Positions 41,039 to 50,329 of a stretch of 64,000 nucleotides of DNA are shown here, one piece after another. A program made the translations under genes and the position numbers. Position 1 is the stretch's first letter, and each line of letters starts with the position of its first letter. Source of the DNA: an uncultured SAR116 cluster alpha proteobacterium (GTDB taxonomy: Bacteria > Pseudomonadota > Alphaproteobacteria > Puniceispirillales > Marisalimonadaceae). The stretch covers positions 62,001 through 126,000 of the forward strand of contig CACNFD010000001.1 in assembly GCA_902619615.1 (NCBI GenBank), given 5' to 3'. The notes beneath the pieces were generated by a model. It ran no database searches. It was not told the origin of the DNA and saw only the letters and a program-made list of their open reading frames with translations.

Positions 41039-42193
41039 TTAAGAATTAAATTCAGCTCTAATTTTTTTTCCATGCTCATCTAATTCAGGCATTTTATTTA
41101 CTTCTGGTATAAAATTGTCATGGATTGCACCTGGACCTAAGACTTTAACTTTTCCATTTTTAGTTTCAATTTCTAAAAAATTGTTTTGAGGATGGTTTTT
41201 TAATTGTTCCATGTCAGATATTCTTCCGTAAGCCACGCTTGCTTCTTCAAGTTTTTCAATTAACTCCTCGCGTTCATAAGTAATAAATTTATCTTGAATA
41301 ATTTTTTCTGTTAATTCTCTATTAGTGACACGATCTGAGTTAGTTTTAAAGCGAGCATCATTAACCATGGTTTCGTCATTTAATACGATTTTACATAAGT
41401 TCACCCATTCTCTATCATTTTGTATAGCAATTAAAATAGTCAAATTATCTTTACAATTATATGCACCGTAGGGAACGATTATTGGGTGGGTCATACCGTT
41501 TCTTTTTGGAATTTTTTTATTATAAACATAACCAAGGTAGAAAGGGTTCATCCAATCTGCGAGCGAATTAAACATAGAAACTGATATATGTCTGCCTTTT
41601 CCACTTATACTTCTCTTTATAAGTGCTTGCAAAATTGCTTGATAAGCTGTCATTCCTGCGGATATATCACAGACTGATGGGCCAACCTTTGCTCTTCCAT
41701 CAACGCCAGCTTTATCTGGAAGACCAGTTATATCAATAACACCAGTTTCAGCTTGAATTAACATATCATAGGCTTTTTGGTTTTTATATGGACCTTCGTT
41801 TCCAAATCCAGAAATAGAACATGTAATTAAAGATGGATATTTTTTTCGAAATTCATCTAAATTTAAACCAAGACGGTCAAATGCACCTGGTGCTAAATTT
41901 TGGATTAAAATATCGGATTTTGAAATAATATTCTCAAAAATTTTAAAATCCTCACTGTTTTTAAGATCTAAAGCAATTGACTCCTTCCCTCTATTCAACC
42001 AAACAAAATAAGCGCTATTTCCAAGTGCATTGCTATCATAGTTTCTGGCAAAATCACCTTCAGGTCTTTCAACTTTTATAACTCTGGCACCTGCATCTGC
42101 CAGTCTACACGATGTATAGGGGGCTGCCACAGCTTGTTCAACTGTTACGACTAATAAACCCTCTAAATCCTTTCCAGAATTTTGTATTTCCAT
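41039..42193 (-). CDS. CaiB/BaiF family (class III) CoA-transferase
   Basis: The 384-residue class III CoA-transferase has the start LEGLLVVTVEQAVAAPYTS (after ten residues) and the candidate catalytic Asp in GPSVCDISAG. SISGFGNEGPYKNQKAYDMLIQAETG and LNRGKESIALDLKN are family patterns. Its start overlaps the MmgE/PrpD stop by one base, so the two are coupled. The 17-base gap to the CitE gene confirms one operon. In the context of a C5-acid module, this enzyme resembles the place of itaconate/mesaconate CoA-transferase. Confidence 0.85.
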   Translation of the reverse strand: MEIQNSGKDLEGLLVVTVEQAVAAPYTSCRLADAGARVIKVERPEGDFARNYDSNALGNSAYFVWLNRGKESIALDLKNSEDFKIFENIISKSDILIQNLAPGAFDRLGLNLDEFRKKYPSLITCSISGFGNEGPYKNQKAYDMLIQAETGVIDITGLPDKAGVDGRAKVGPSVCDISAGMTAYQAILQALIKRSISGKGRHISVSMFNSLADWMNPFYLGYVYNKKIPKRNGMTHPIIVPYGAYNCKDNLTILIAIQNDREWVNLCKIVLNDETMVNDARFKTNSDRVTNRELTEKIIQDKFITYEREELIEKLEEASVAYGRISDMEQLKNHPQNNFLEIETKNGKVKVLGPGAIHDNFIPEVNKMPELDEHGKKIRAEFNS

Positions 42194-43512
42194 TAGCTAA
42201 CCAAACAATCTACTAAAGAAGCAACTTTACTTTCAGAGGGCGAGTTTAAGATTTTAGAAATTTCATAAGATTTATTTTTTGATAGTAATGACGCAGATTT
42301 GTTAACAATTTTATTTTCCAAAATATTTTGATCAATCTTGTCTGATAAATCATGTTTATTTTTTACATCTCTAGTTCCATCTTTAATAGAAATTGAAGAC
42401 TGAGTATTTGTTAATTTGTCATTAGGTATTACTCTTACCTTGTCCCTAACATTATTTATTTTTTCATCAAAACAAATATCATCGTTGTACGTCCCTAAGT
42501 CGGCTGTGTCTTTGCCATAAATTGACATGGCTGCTGTTAATTTATACGAAAATTTTGATTCCAAACCAGTTTTAGGTTCTTGAATATTACACACTTTTAA
42601 CCAAGAAGGATTAGTTTCAATTGCAATCTCTTCAATTGATTCAGGATTAAAGTTGTTTTCTTGTTTTAATTCCTCAAGTGCTTCTAGGAAAGAATGTAGA
42701 CCATGACAACAGGCATGAAATTTATACTTAATTTCAGGAAACAGAAAGTCTGTTCCTAAGTTTTCTACAGCCCTTATAGGAGTTTTTTTATCCCAACCAT
42801 GAGTTTGAAAAAAACCTTGATCACACTCAATTCCATCTTCTCTTGACACAAACCCAAGTTTAGATAATTTGGCAGCCTCAATACCATTTGATGCAGCCAT
42901 TCCTGCGTGATACGGTTTACCCATAGTACCAAATTGAGATTTAATTCCAGATGCTCTCGTTGAAACCAAACCAAGCGCATTTATTGTCTCATCCTCGCTC
43001 AAATTTAGTAATTTTGATGCAACAATTGTCGCACCAAATGATCCACTTGTAGCAGTTTGATGGAACCCTGCATTATAATGAGAATAGCCTAAAATATGAC
43101 CAATTCTAGTAGAGACTTCAACTCCAGACATATAAGCAAGTAATAAATCTTCTATAGATAATTCTAATTCTTCGCCTAAGGCTAAAGCAGTTGGTAATGC
43201 ACTTGAAGTTGGATGGCCAACAAAAAGAAAGTGAGTGTCATCATAATCTAATGCATGACCAGTAGCTCCATTAGCTAAAGCTGCGCCTCTTGATGAAACG
43301 TTGTATCCAGTCGAAATCACTCGTGCTTGATTAACGCCATTTTCTTCTTTAACCATTTCAGAAACAATTTTCGAAACTGGTTCTTGTTTTGCTGCATAGG
43401 CTACTCCACACCAGTCTAGTATAGACATCTTTGCAAAAAACTTCATTTCATCATTAAAACTGTCTAGTTTACTATTAAATCCATAACTACCAAATAATTT
43501 TGTAATCGACAT
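42193..43512 (-). CDS. MmgE/PrpD family protein (second of three)
   Basis: The 439-residue protein belongs to the MmgE/PrpD family. HALDYDDTHFLFVGHPTSSA near residue 87, the FHQTATSGSFGATIVASKLL segment and FHACCHGLHSFLEAL in the second domain are family features. It sits second in the six-gene operon, after the Meh-like hydratase (20 bases) and coupled to the following CoA-transferase. A cis-aconitate decarboxylase activity, which makes itaconate, occurs in this family and would feed the module; 2-methylcitrate dehydratase is another possibility. The third gene in this window at 57251 differs noticeably. Confidence 0.85.
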   Translation of the reverse strand: MSITKLFGSYGFNSKLDSFNDEMKFFAKMSILDWCGVAYAAKQEPVSKIVSEMVKEENGVNQARVISTGYNVSSRGAALANGATGHALDYDDTHFLFVGHPTSSALPTALALGEELELSIEDLLLAYMSGVEVSTRIGHILGYSHYNAGFHQTATSGSFGATIVASKLLNLSEDETINALGLVSTRASGIKSQFGTMGKPYHAGMAASNGIEAAKLSKLGFVSREDGIECDQGFFQTHGWDKKTPIRAVENLGTDFLFPEIKYKFHACCHGLHSFLEALEELKQENNFNPESIEEIAIETNPSWLKVCNIQEPKTGLESKFSYKLTAAMSIYGKDTADLGTYNDDICFDEKINNVRDKVRVIPNDKLTNTQSSISIKDGTRDVKNKHDLSDKIDQNILENKIVNKSASLLSKNKSYEISKILNSPSESKVASLVDCLVS

Positions 43513-43532
43513 AATCTACCCTTTCCCTAAAA

Positions 43533-44390
43533 CTATTCAAAATGTGCTTCAGCTTGCATGGTCATTCCTGAACCCTCTACGGCACCCCAACAACTAACGC
43601 TTCCATCAGTGTTTTTCTTTGCACCAATGATATAATCGCTATTTGCAAAAACAGGAGCCATAACTTTATGACTAAATGATGTTACAGTCTTGCCTTTAAG
43701 CTTTTCGGCTGCCCTTAATAAAAAAGTAGCTTGCAAGGGACCATGAACAATTAAATCAGGATAGTTCTCTTCATTTTTAGTATATGGATAGTCATAATGT
43801 ATCCTATGACCTACAAAACCAATTGCTGAGTAACGGAACAAAATTGTTGGATGCATAAAAATAGTTTCTGTATAATCTGCATCATCAGGTATTGTATCTG
43901 AAACACCAGAACCACCACCTGCTTTAGTTACATCTCTATAAACAATATTATGAAGTTCATGCAATCTTACCTCTTCATTAACTAAAAATTCATACTCTGC
44001 AGTAACAAAACAAAGCTGTCCTGTCCTACCTTCCTTTAGTTTTATGTCAGCTACCTTAGATTTTTTTATTACCTTATCACCTACTCTTAGAGGTTTAATT
44101 ATTTTGATCTGACTGCCTGCCCACATTCTTCTTGGAAGTGGGACTGGAGGCAAAAAATCACCTCTAGCTGGATGAGAATCCACACCAAGTTCGTCATTTT
44201 TTTTTAAATCCCAACCTAACATCCAATGTAAACCAGAAGTTGCATCCTCACCAATTTTGGGATCGCCTGGATCAATATTTAATGTTGCTCTGTACCTCTG
44301 TTCAACAATTGGTGTAAGGTAATCTGTTACAGTCTCTATATTATCTAACCATTTATTTAAATGATTAATATCAAGCGCTTCATTTTCCAT
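43533..44390 (-). CDS. Meh-like hydratase, long MaoC-type (mesaconyl-C4-CoA/itaconyl-CoA hydratase-like)
   Basis: The 285-residue protein has two hot-dog domains of the HTD2/Meh type. The N-domain has ATSGLHWMLGWDL and PPVPLPRRMWAGS. The C-domain has the hydratase signature ILFRYSAIGFVGHRIHYDYPY near residue 204. Meh of Chloroflexus hydrates mesaconyl-C4-CoA to citramalyl-CoA, and related proteins act in itaconate catabolism. It is the first gene of the six-gene operon. The tautomerase-like gene is divergent from it. Assignment to the exact CoA ester is by homology and context only. Confidence 0.85.
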   Translation of the reverse strand: MENEALDINHLNKWLDNIETVTDYLTPIVEQRYRATLNIDPGDPKIGEDATSGLHWMLGWDLKKNDELGVDSHPARGDFLPPVPLPRRMWAGSQIKIIKPLRVGDKVIKKSKVADIKLKEGRTGQLCFVTAEYEFLVNEEVRLHELHNIVYRDVTKAGGGSGVSDTIPDDADYTETIFMHPTILFRYSAIGFVGHRIHYDYPYTKNEENYPDLIVHGPLQATFLLRAAEKLKGKTVTSFSHKVMAPVFANSDYIIGAKKNTDGSVSCWGAVEGSGMTMQAEAHFE

Positions 44391-44488
44391 TTGTCGAACC
44401 TTTATTTTTTAAGAATGTTTGTAACTATTAAATATAAAAATTATATTAATATCAATTAATAAAATATTTATGTGATAGGAACTTTGAT

Positions 44489-44833
44489 ATGCCTTCTTTA
44501 ATTTTACATATAGATGAAGCCTTAGAAAATATTTTTGAAATTTCTGCAGTTAAAGCAATAGAAAAAAGCATAATAGATATTATTCAAGAAGAGTTAGAGG
44601 CTGAAAAAAACAACTGTCAAGTTATATGGGTTAAGAGTAAAATAATTTGCTCAAATTATAAAATTTTTGGTGAGTTGAAGTTTAGAGATAAAGAGACTAG
44701 AAATATTGACAAAAGAGATAAATGTTTAAAAAGAATTGGTAAAATTTTACAAAATAGATTTAATGTTTTTATAAGACTTAGGGCATTCTCAATTCAAGAT
44801 GAATCAATAACTGCAATGGATCTAGTAAATTAA
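44489..44833 (+). CDS. small protein, possible tautomerase-superfamily member
   Basis: I do not firmly recognise this 114-residue protein. It begins Met-Pro-Ser followed by a strand LILHI, and ends with a strand containing RLRAFSIQDES. These are features of the tautomerase superfamily, whose N-terminal proline is catalytic. The length is near that of 5-carboxymethyl-2-hydroxymuconate isomerase. It is upstream of the enoyl-CoA hydratase and PcaB-like genes on the plus strand. Divergent from the Meh-like operon. A hypothetical protein is the safe label. Confidence 0.55.
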   Translation: MPSLILHIDEALENIFEISAVKAIEKSIIDIIQEELEAEKNNCQVIWVKSKIICSNYKIFGELKFRDKETRNIDKRDKCLKRIGKILQNRFNVFIRLRAFSIQDESITAMDLVN

Positions 44834-44870
44834 AATTGTATTTCAAGTGATAAAAATTGAAGGATCAGTA

Positions 44871-45662
44871 ATGAGTGAAAATATTGTATTAACAAGCGTA
44901 AATGAAAGAGGAATTGCTGAAGTTATTTTAAACCGTCCAGAAAGAAATAATGCATATAACGGAGATATGATTATTGAATTAATCAAAAGCTTTGAATCTT
45001 TATATATAAATAATTCTGTAAGAATAGTGCTCATTAAAGGCAATGGAAAACATTTTCAAGCAGGAGCTGACTTACAATGGCTTAAAGAAATTGGTAAACT
45101 TAGTCAAAAAGAAAATGTAGAGGTTTCAAGAAAAACAGCTTCAGCGATACAAGGTCTTACAAAGTTCCCTAAGCCAACAATAGCATTGATCCATGGAGGA
45201 TGCTTTGGAGGTGGAACTGGAATTGCTGCAGCAGCAGATATAGTAATAGCTAGTGAAGACGCTATTTTTTCTATTTCTGAAGCTAGATGGGGTGTAATGG
45301 CAGGAATAATAATACCTCATTTAAACGCCAGTATTGGAGTAAGAAACGTTAGAAGATATGCTCTTACATGTGAGCGTTTTAGCGCTAGTCAGGCCAAGGA
45401 AATGGGGCTAGTTCACCAAGTTTGTAAAACGGGTGAGCTTGAAAATGCTGTTCAACCTGTTATTGAGAACTTGTTAATGTGCGCTCCAGATGCATTGGAA
45501 GCTACAAAAAGAAGAACTTTAATTGAAAGTGGTTTAATGTTGTCAGATGAAAAATTTGACGAACTTGTTTTTGAACATTCTCAAAAAAGAATGACTGATG
45601 AAGCAAAAGAGGGTCTAAATAGTTTTCTTGAGAAAAGAACTGCGTCTTGGTATCAAAATTAA
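44871..45662 (+). CDS. enoyl-CoA hydratase/isomerase family protein
   Basis: This crotonase-fold enzyme hydrates, isomerises or cleaves an acyl-CoA. The oxyanion-hole signature FQAGADLQWL and the second HGGCFGGGTGIAAAADIVIAS are present. Glu in SEARWGVMAG is one candidate acid. An earlier GTG at 44847 opens the frame, but AAGGA at 44860-44864 is placed for the ATG at 44871, so the 263-residue form is used. It is 37 bases after the tautomerase-like gene and 16 bases before the PcaB-like gene. Confidence 0.9.
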   Translation: MSENIVLTSVNERGIAEVILNRPERNNAYNGDMIIELIKSFESLYINNSVRIVLIKGNGKHFQAGADLQWLKEIGKLSQKENVEVSRKTASAIQGLTKFPKPTIALIHGGCFGGGTGIAAAADIVIASEDAIFSISEARWGVMAGIIIPHLNASIGVRNVRRYALTCERFSASQAKEMGLVHQVCKTGELENAVQPVIENLLMCAPDALEATKRRTLIESGLMLSDEKFDELVFEHSQKRMTDEAKEGLNSFLEKRTASWYQN

Positions 45663-45678
45663 ATCATAGGATATATAA

Positions 45679-47034
45679 ATGCCTGCATTAGTTACAAATT
45701 CAAAAATATGGGGAGAAATGTTTGGTACTAAAGAAATGCATTTCTTATTTTCTGACGAGAGTACTACACAACTTTATTTAGATGTAGAAGCGGCTTTAGC
45801 AAGATCACAGTCAAAGTTAAATATTATACCAAAAGAAGCTGGAGAAAAAATAACCAAAGCAGCAAAGATAGATATAATTGATTGGAAGAAACTTGGAAAA
45901 AGGACATCTATAGTCGGGTATCCAATTCTTCCACTAGTAGAACAACTAAGTGAAAAAGTTGAAGGCAACTTTGGACAATTTTGTCACTGGGGCGCTACAA
46001 CACAAGATATTATGGACACAGCAGATATCCTTCAAATTAGAAAGGGTCTTGAATTATTATCTAAAGACCTAAAGTCAATTTCAGATGCTTTAGAAAAAAT
46101 TGTTGAATATCACATTAAAACACCTATGGCTGGCAGAACACATTTGCAACATGCTTTACCTATATCTTTTGGTTACAAGGCATCTACTTGGTTATCTGGT
46201 ATAGACAGGCATCACAAAAGACTAGAAGAAATAAAGAAACGTATTTTCAATGTCTCATTTTTTGGAGCAGCAGGAACACTTGCTTCTTTGGGAGAAGATA
46301 ATGGTCTTAAGACACAGTCAACTCTTGCAGAAGAATTAGATCTGAATGTACCTGACGTAAGTTGGCATTCTATTAGAGATAATTTTTGTGAAGTAACTGG
46401 TTGGCTTGCAATGGTCGCCGCATCGCTTGGTAAAATAGCTTATGATGTGATGTTAATGATGCAAACAGAAACACAAGAAGTGGCTGAACCATATCTTCAC
46501 GGACGAGGTTCTTCTTCGACAATGCCTCAAAAAAGAAATCCCATTTCTTCAGAGGTGATGCTTGCTTGTTCGAAACTACTAAGAGAACATCATTCTTCTA
46601 TGTTAGATGCTATGGTCCTTGATCATGAAAGAGCTACAGGTCAATGGCATGTAGAATGGCATGCAATACCTAACGCTTTTTTGATTGCTTCTTCATCTTT
46701 CAACTCAGCTAAATATCTTTTAGAAGGTTTAGAAGTTTCACCTGAAAAAATGAAAGAAAATATTTATAAAACCAATGGGTTAATTGTTGCAGAATCTGTT
46801 ATGATGGCCCTTGCACCCAAGATGGGAAGACAAATTGCACACGACTTAGTTTATGACTGTTGTAGAGAATCAATTAAAAACAACATATCATTTATAGATA
46901 CGTTGTTAAAAAATAAAGAAATTTCTAACTTTTTTAATCAGCAAGATTTGTTAAAAATTATAGATCCATCTAATTACTTAGGAGCGGCTCCAACTATGGC
47001 ACAGAGACTTTTAAACAATAGAAAGTTACCTTAA
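45679..47034 (+). CDS. fumarase/aspartase-superfamily lyase, PcaB-like
   Basis: The 451-residue protein belongs to the superfamily of adenylosuccinate lyase and 3-carboxy-cis,cis-muconate cycloisomerase (PcaB). The signature loop GRGSSSTMPQKRNPIS is at about 282-297, and GRTHLQHALPISFGYK precedes it. The QKRNP form and lack of purine gene neighbours favour a PcaB-like catabolic lyase. pcaGH and pobA are in the same window 15 kb away, which makes 3-carboxymuconate a plausible substrate. It is grouped with an enoyl-CoA hydratase and a thioesterase, so another dicarboxylate substrate is possible. Not PurB by context. Confidence 0.75.
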   Translation: MPALVTNSKIWGEMFGTKEMHFLFSDESTTQLYLDVEAALARSQSKLNIIPKEAGEKITKAAKIDIIDWKKLGKRTSIVGYPILPLVEQLSEKVEGNFGQFCHWGATTQDIMDTADILQIRKGLELLSKDLKSISDALEKIVEYHIKTPMAGRTHLQHALPISFGYKASTWLSGIDRHHKRLEEIKKRIFNVSFFGAAGTLASLGEDNGLKTQSTLAEELDLNVPDVSWHSIRDNFCEVTGWLAMVAASLGKIAYDVMLMMQTETQEVAEPYLHGRGSSSTMPQKRNPISSEVMLACSKLLREHHSSMLDAMVLDHERATGQWHVEWHAIPNAFLIASSSFNSAKYLLEGLEVSPEKMKENIYKTNGLIVAESVMMALAPKMGRQIAHDLVYDCCRESIKNNISFIDTLLKNKEISNFFNQQDLLKIIDPSNYLGAAPTMAQRLLNNRKLP

Positions 47035-47038
47035 TATA

Positions 47039-47455
47039 ATGCAACAACTGATGACAATAGAAAGCCTTGATAAATTTTTAAATAAAGAATTTCCTCAAGT
47101 AAGCAAAAACTTCAAGATATTAAATGTAAGTGATCAGTCTTTTTCAATGCTAATGTACATTTCTGAAGAACATTTGAGACCAGGGGCAACAGTTTCAGGC
47201 CCAACGATGTTTTTATTGGCAGATGTAACTTTTTATTTAGCAACTTTAAGTATTATAGGGCTTAAAAGTCTTACTGTTACAACTAATTGTTCAATAAATT
47301 TTTTGAGAAAACCGAATGAGAAAAACTTAACTAGTAAAGCCAGAATTTTAAAATTAGGAAAAACTTTAAGTGTAGGTGATGTTTTGATTTATTCAGAAGA
47401 TATTGACGAGCCTGTTGCCCATGCCTCTCTTACATATTCAATTCCACAAAAATAA
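47039..47455 (+). CDS. PaaI-type hot-dog thioesterase
   Basis: The 138-residue single hot-dog protein resembles the PaaI thioesterase family, which hydrolyses acyl-CoAs that stall in catabolic pathways. The segment LRPGATVSGPTMFLLADVTFYLA is the family core (around residues 51-74). The later TVTTNCSINFLRKP is the usual pairing strand. It begins 4 bases after the PcaB-like gene and ends 2 bases before the convergent fghA gene. It may rescue CoA in the PcaB-like operon. Confidence 0.8.
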   Translation: MQQLMTIESLDKFLNKEFPQVSKNFKILNVSDQSFSMLMYISEEHLRPGATVSGPTMFLLADVTFYLATLSIIGLKSLTVTTNCSINFLRKPNEKNLTSKARILKLGKTLSVGDVLIYSEDIDEPVAHASLTYSIPQK

Positions 47456-47457
47456 AT

Positions 47458-48282
47458 TCAGATTCTATCTCTATGCCAAATTAAATGATCTGACATAAAA
47501 GTTGAAATAAAATAATATGAATGATCATAATTTAGATGCATTCTAAGTTTTAAATTAATATTTTTATCTTTACATGCATCCTGTAATAGCCAAGGTCTTA
47601 ACCCTTCTTTCAAAAAACTATCTGCATCTCCTTGATCAACAAGAATTTCAGGAAAATGATAACCATTTTTAACTAAAGCTACACTATCATACATTTGCCA
47701 ATCACTTTCATTTAAACCAATATATTTTTTAAAGGCATCACTAGACCAGCTGGCTGTCGATGGCTCGACAATTGGAGCAAATGCGGAACAACTTTTAAAT
47801 TTCTTTGGGTTTCTTAAAGCCATTACAATAGCTCCGTGACCACCCATTGAGTGACCAAAAATACTTTGTCTAGACATATCAAATTCGAAATTATTTTCAA
47901 TAATACTTGGAAGTTCTTCAATTATATAAGTGTACATATTATAATTTCTGTTATATGGCGGTTCTGTTGCATCCAGATAAAAACCAGCCCCACTGCCAAA
48001 TTGCCAATTATCTTTTTCGTCGGGTATATCTTTGCCTCTTGGACTAGTATCAGGACAAATAATTGCCATGCCTAATTCAGCAGCCTTTTTTCTGTACTCA
48101 CCTTTTTCCATTACGTTTAAGTGACTACAAGTCAAACCAGATAAGTACCACAAAACTGGAGGATTTATTATTTTTGGTGGGATAAAAACTGCAAAAATCA
48201 TTTCACAATTATTAACTGATGACTCATGACTGCAGACTAATTGTTTACCCTCAAATGAATATGCTTCAGATATTTTTTTCAT
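47458..48282 (-). CDS. fghA: S-formylglutathione hydrolase
   Basis: This alpha/beta-fold esterase splits S-formylglutathione into formate and glutathione, the second step in glutathione-dependent formaldehyde removal. The 274-residue protein has PVLWYLSGLTC near the N-terminus. The nucleophile elbow is GHSMGGHGA, with DQGDADSFL and YDHSYYF carrying the Asp and His. Its start overlaps the frmA stop by one base, so the two are coupled. Confidence 0.95.
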   Translation of the reverse strand: MKKISEAYSFEGKQLVCSHESSVNNCEMIFAVFIPPKIINPPVLWYLSGLTCSHLNVMEKGEYRKKAAELGMAIICPDTSPRGKDIPDEKDNWQFGSGAGFYLDATEPPYNRNYNMYTYIIEELPSIIENNFEFDMSRQSIFGHSMGGHGAIVMALRNPKKFKSCSAFAPIVEPSTASWSSDAFKKYIGLNESDWQMYDSVALVKNGYHFPEILVDQGDADSFLKEGLRPWLLQDACKDKNINLKLRMHLNYDHSYYFISTFMSDHLIWHRDRI

Positions 48283-49391
48283 TAAAAAACCACAACTGAT
48301 CTTATTGATTCACCTGCATGCATTAAATCAAAACCTTTGTTAATATCTTCTAATTTTAAATTATGAGTTATCATCGGATCAATATCAATTTTTCCTTGAA
48401 GATACCATTCAACAATTTTAGGAACGTCGGTTCTTCCTCTTGCTCCTCCAAAAGCTGTACCTTTCCAGCTCCTTCCCGTAACTAATTGGAAGGGTCTAGT
48501 TTTAATTTCTTGGCCTGCTCCAGCAACGCCAATTATTATGCTCTCTCCCCAACCTTTATGTGCGCACTCTAAAGCTTGTCTCATAACATTCACATTGCCA
48601 ATACATTCAAAAGAATAATCAGCACCACCACCTGTTAGATCCACTAAGTAATTAACCAAGTCACCTTCTATCTCTGATGGATTTACAAAATGAGTCATAC
48701 CAAACTTTTTACCCCAAGACTCTTTTTTGTTGTTCATATCGACACCAACAATCATATTTGCTCCAATCATCCTCAAACCTTGAATGACGTTGAGACCGAT
48801 ACCGCCTAACCCAAAAACCACAGCATTACAACCTGCAGTTGCTTTTGCTGTATTGATTACTGCTCCAATACCAGTAGTTACACCACAACCAATATAACAA
48901 ATTTTATCAAAGGGGGCTTTTTTATTAACTTTAGCAAGTGCAATTTCAGGAACTACAGTATAGTTTGAAAAGGTAGATGTACCCATATAATGCAATATTG
49001 GTTTCCCATTAATAGAAAATCTACTAGTGCCATCAGGCATTACCCCCTGACCTTGGGTAACTCTTATTGCCTGACATAAATTAGTCTTTGGGTGTAAACA
49101 ATACTCACACTCTCTACATTCGGGTGTATAAAGAGGAATTACATGATCACCCTCTTTGAGAGATGTTACGCCCTTCCCAACTTCTCTAACCAAACCTGCT
49201 CCTTCGTGCCCTAAAATTGCTGGGAAAAGTCCTTCAGGATCTTCACCAGAAAGTGTAAATTCATCAGTATGACATATACCTGTTGCTTTTATTTCTACTA
49301 GAACTTCTCCAAAACGAGGGCCTTCTAAATCCACATCCATAATTTCAAGCGGTTTTCCTGCCTCTACAGCTACTGCAGCTCTAGTTTTCAT
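48282..49391 (-). CDS. frmA: S-(hydroxymethyl)glutathione dehydrogenase / class III alcohol dehydrogenase
   Basis: This zinc alcohol dehydrogenase oxidises S-hydroxymethylglutathione to S-formylglutathione with NAD, and also reduces S-nitrosoglutathione. The catalytic zinc region ([18 protein letters not shown]) and the structural zinc cysteines (CRECEYC and the following C) are intact, and the Rossmann motif [12 protein letters not shown] is present. The ATG at 49391 ([12 protein letters not shown]) matches the family start and is preceded by a G-run, so the earlier TTG at 49403 is rejected. It is coupled to fghA and divergent from an enoyl-CoA hydratase gene. Confidence 0.96.
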   Translation of the reverse strand: MKTRAAVAVEAGKPLEIMDVDLEGPRFGEVLVEIKATGICHTDEFTLSGEDPEGLFPAILGHEGAGLVREVGKGVTSLKEGDHVIPLYTPECRECEYCLHPKTNLCQAIRVTQGQGVMPDGTSRFSINGKPILHYMGTSTFSNYTVVPEIALAKVNKKAPFDKICYIGCGVTTGIGAVINTAKATAGCNAVVFGLGGIGLNVIQGLRMIGANMIVGVDMNNKKESWGKKFGMTHFVNPSEIEGDLVNYLVDLTGGGADYSFECIGNVNVMRQALECAHKGWGESIIIGVAGAGQEIKTRPFQLVTGRSWKGTAFGGARGRTDVPKIVEWYLQGKIDIDPMITHNLKLEDINKGFDLMHAGESIRSVVVF

Positions 49392-49511
49392 AATCCCCCC
49401 CAAACAAAAATTTCTAAAATATAAATTTTATTATGATTTAATATCCATGACTTGCAAGATTTTTTAGTATATAAATTAAACTTCAAAAACTTAAATATTA
49501 GGAGCATCTTT

Positions 49512-50321
49512 ATGAGTTTTGTTGAAACTGAAATTAATGGCCAAATAATTACTATTAGATTAAATCGTCCAGAAAGATTAAATGCTTTAAGCACCGTTAT
49601 AAGAAAAGGTATGGCTGAAGCGTTCAATAGGTTTCATGAGGATAAAGATCTAGAAGTAGCAATTTTGACAGGAACTGGAAGAGGGTTTTGTGCAGGCGAA
49701 GATATGAAAGAGTCTATTGACAGAGGCATTCCAGGATCTCCAAAAGAATTTGTAGAGGAAAATTTGGTTGACCCGTTTCAGACAGGTGTTCTTCAAAAGC
49801 CAGTCATAGCAGCAGTAAATGGATATGCTATGGGTGGTGGATTTATGTTGGTTGAGAGAACAGATCTTAGGATTGCTGTGAAAGAAGCAATTTTTGAAAT
49901 GTCAGAAGCAAAAAGATGGCTTCTTGGTGGTTATAATCATGGACACTACGGTAATCTCCCACATCCAGTTGCAACTGAAATGGCTTTTGGATATAGAATT
50001 TCTGCTGAAAGGATGCATCAAGTTGGTTTCATTAATCGTTTAGTGGAAGCTAAAGATCTTATGAATGAAGCTTATTCAATGGCAGAACATCTGCTATCAC
50101 TACCTCCTGCTGCCAGAGTAAACACACTTTATATGATGAAGCATATGGCACCAAAAATTAGCCCTAATATTGCTGATCTTGCTGAAAAACTTCATCTTCA
50201 CGGCGATACTGAGGATAGAATGGAAAGTAGAAGAGCCTTTGCAGAAAAAAGAAAACCAAACTTCAAAGGTTGGCTTAAACCAGAAGATAGATATAACATG
50301 CCAAAATTAGAAGGAAATTAG
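49512..50321 (+). CDS. enoyl-CoA hydratase/isomerase family protein
   Basis: This crotonase-fold protein has the oxyanion signature FCAGEDMKES and the central AAVNGYAMGGGFMLVERTDLRIA. The tail is unusually long and tryptophan-containing (FKGWLKPEDRYNMPK). The ORF extends to an ATG at 49452, but TTAGGAG sits 7 bases before the ATG at 49512, giving 269 residues. It is followed 8 bases later by a CoA-transferase gene, so the two probably process one acyl-CoA. The pair resembles a carnitine-type CaiD/CaiB set only in class; other genes of that pathway are absent. Confidence 0.85.
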   Translation: MSFVETEINGQIITIRLNRPERLNALSTVIRKGMAEAFNRFHEDKDLEVAILTGTGRGFCAGEDMKESIDRGIPGSPKEFVEENLVDPFQTGVLQKPVIAAVNGYAMGGGFMLVERTDLRIAVKEAIFEMSEAKRWLLGGYNHGHYGNLPHPVATEMAFGYRISAERMHQVGFINRLVEAKDLMNEAYSMAEHLLSLPPAARVNTLYMMKHMAPKISPNIADLAEKLHLHGDTEDRMESRRAFAEKRKPNFKGWLKPEDRYNMPKLEGN

Positions 50322-50329
50322 AGGTCAAA

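Noticed and set aside
45679..47034. Adenylosuccinate lyase PurB
   Set aside because: The signature loop reads QKRNP and the neighbours are catabolic CoA genes, not purine genes. A PcaB-like role is more likely, though not proven.
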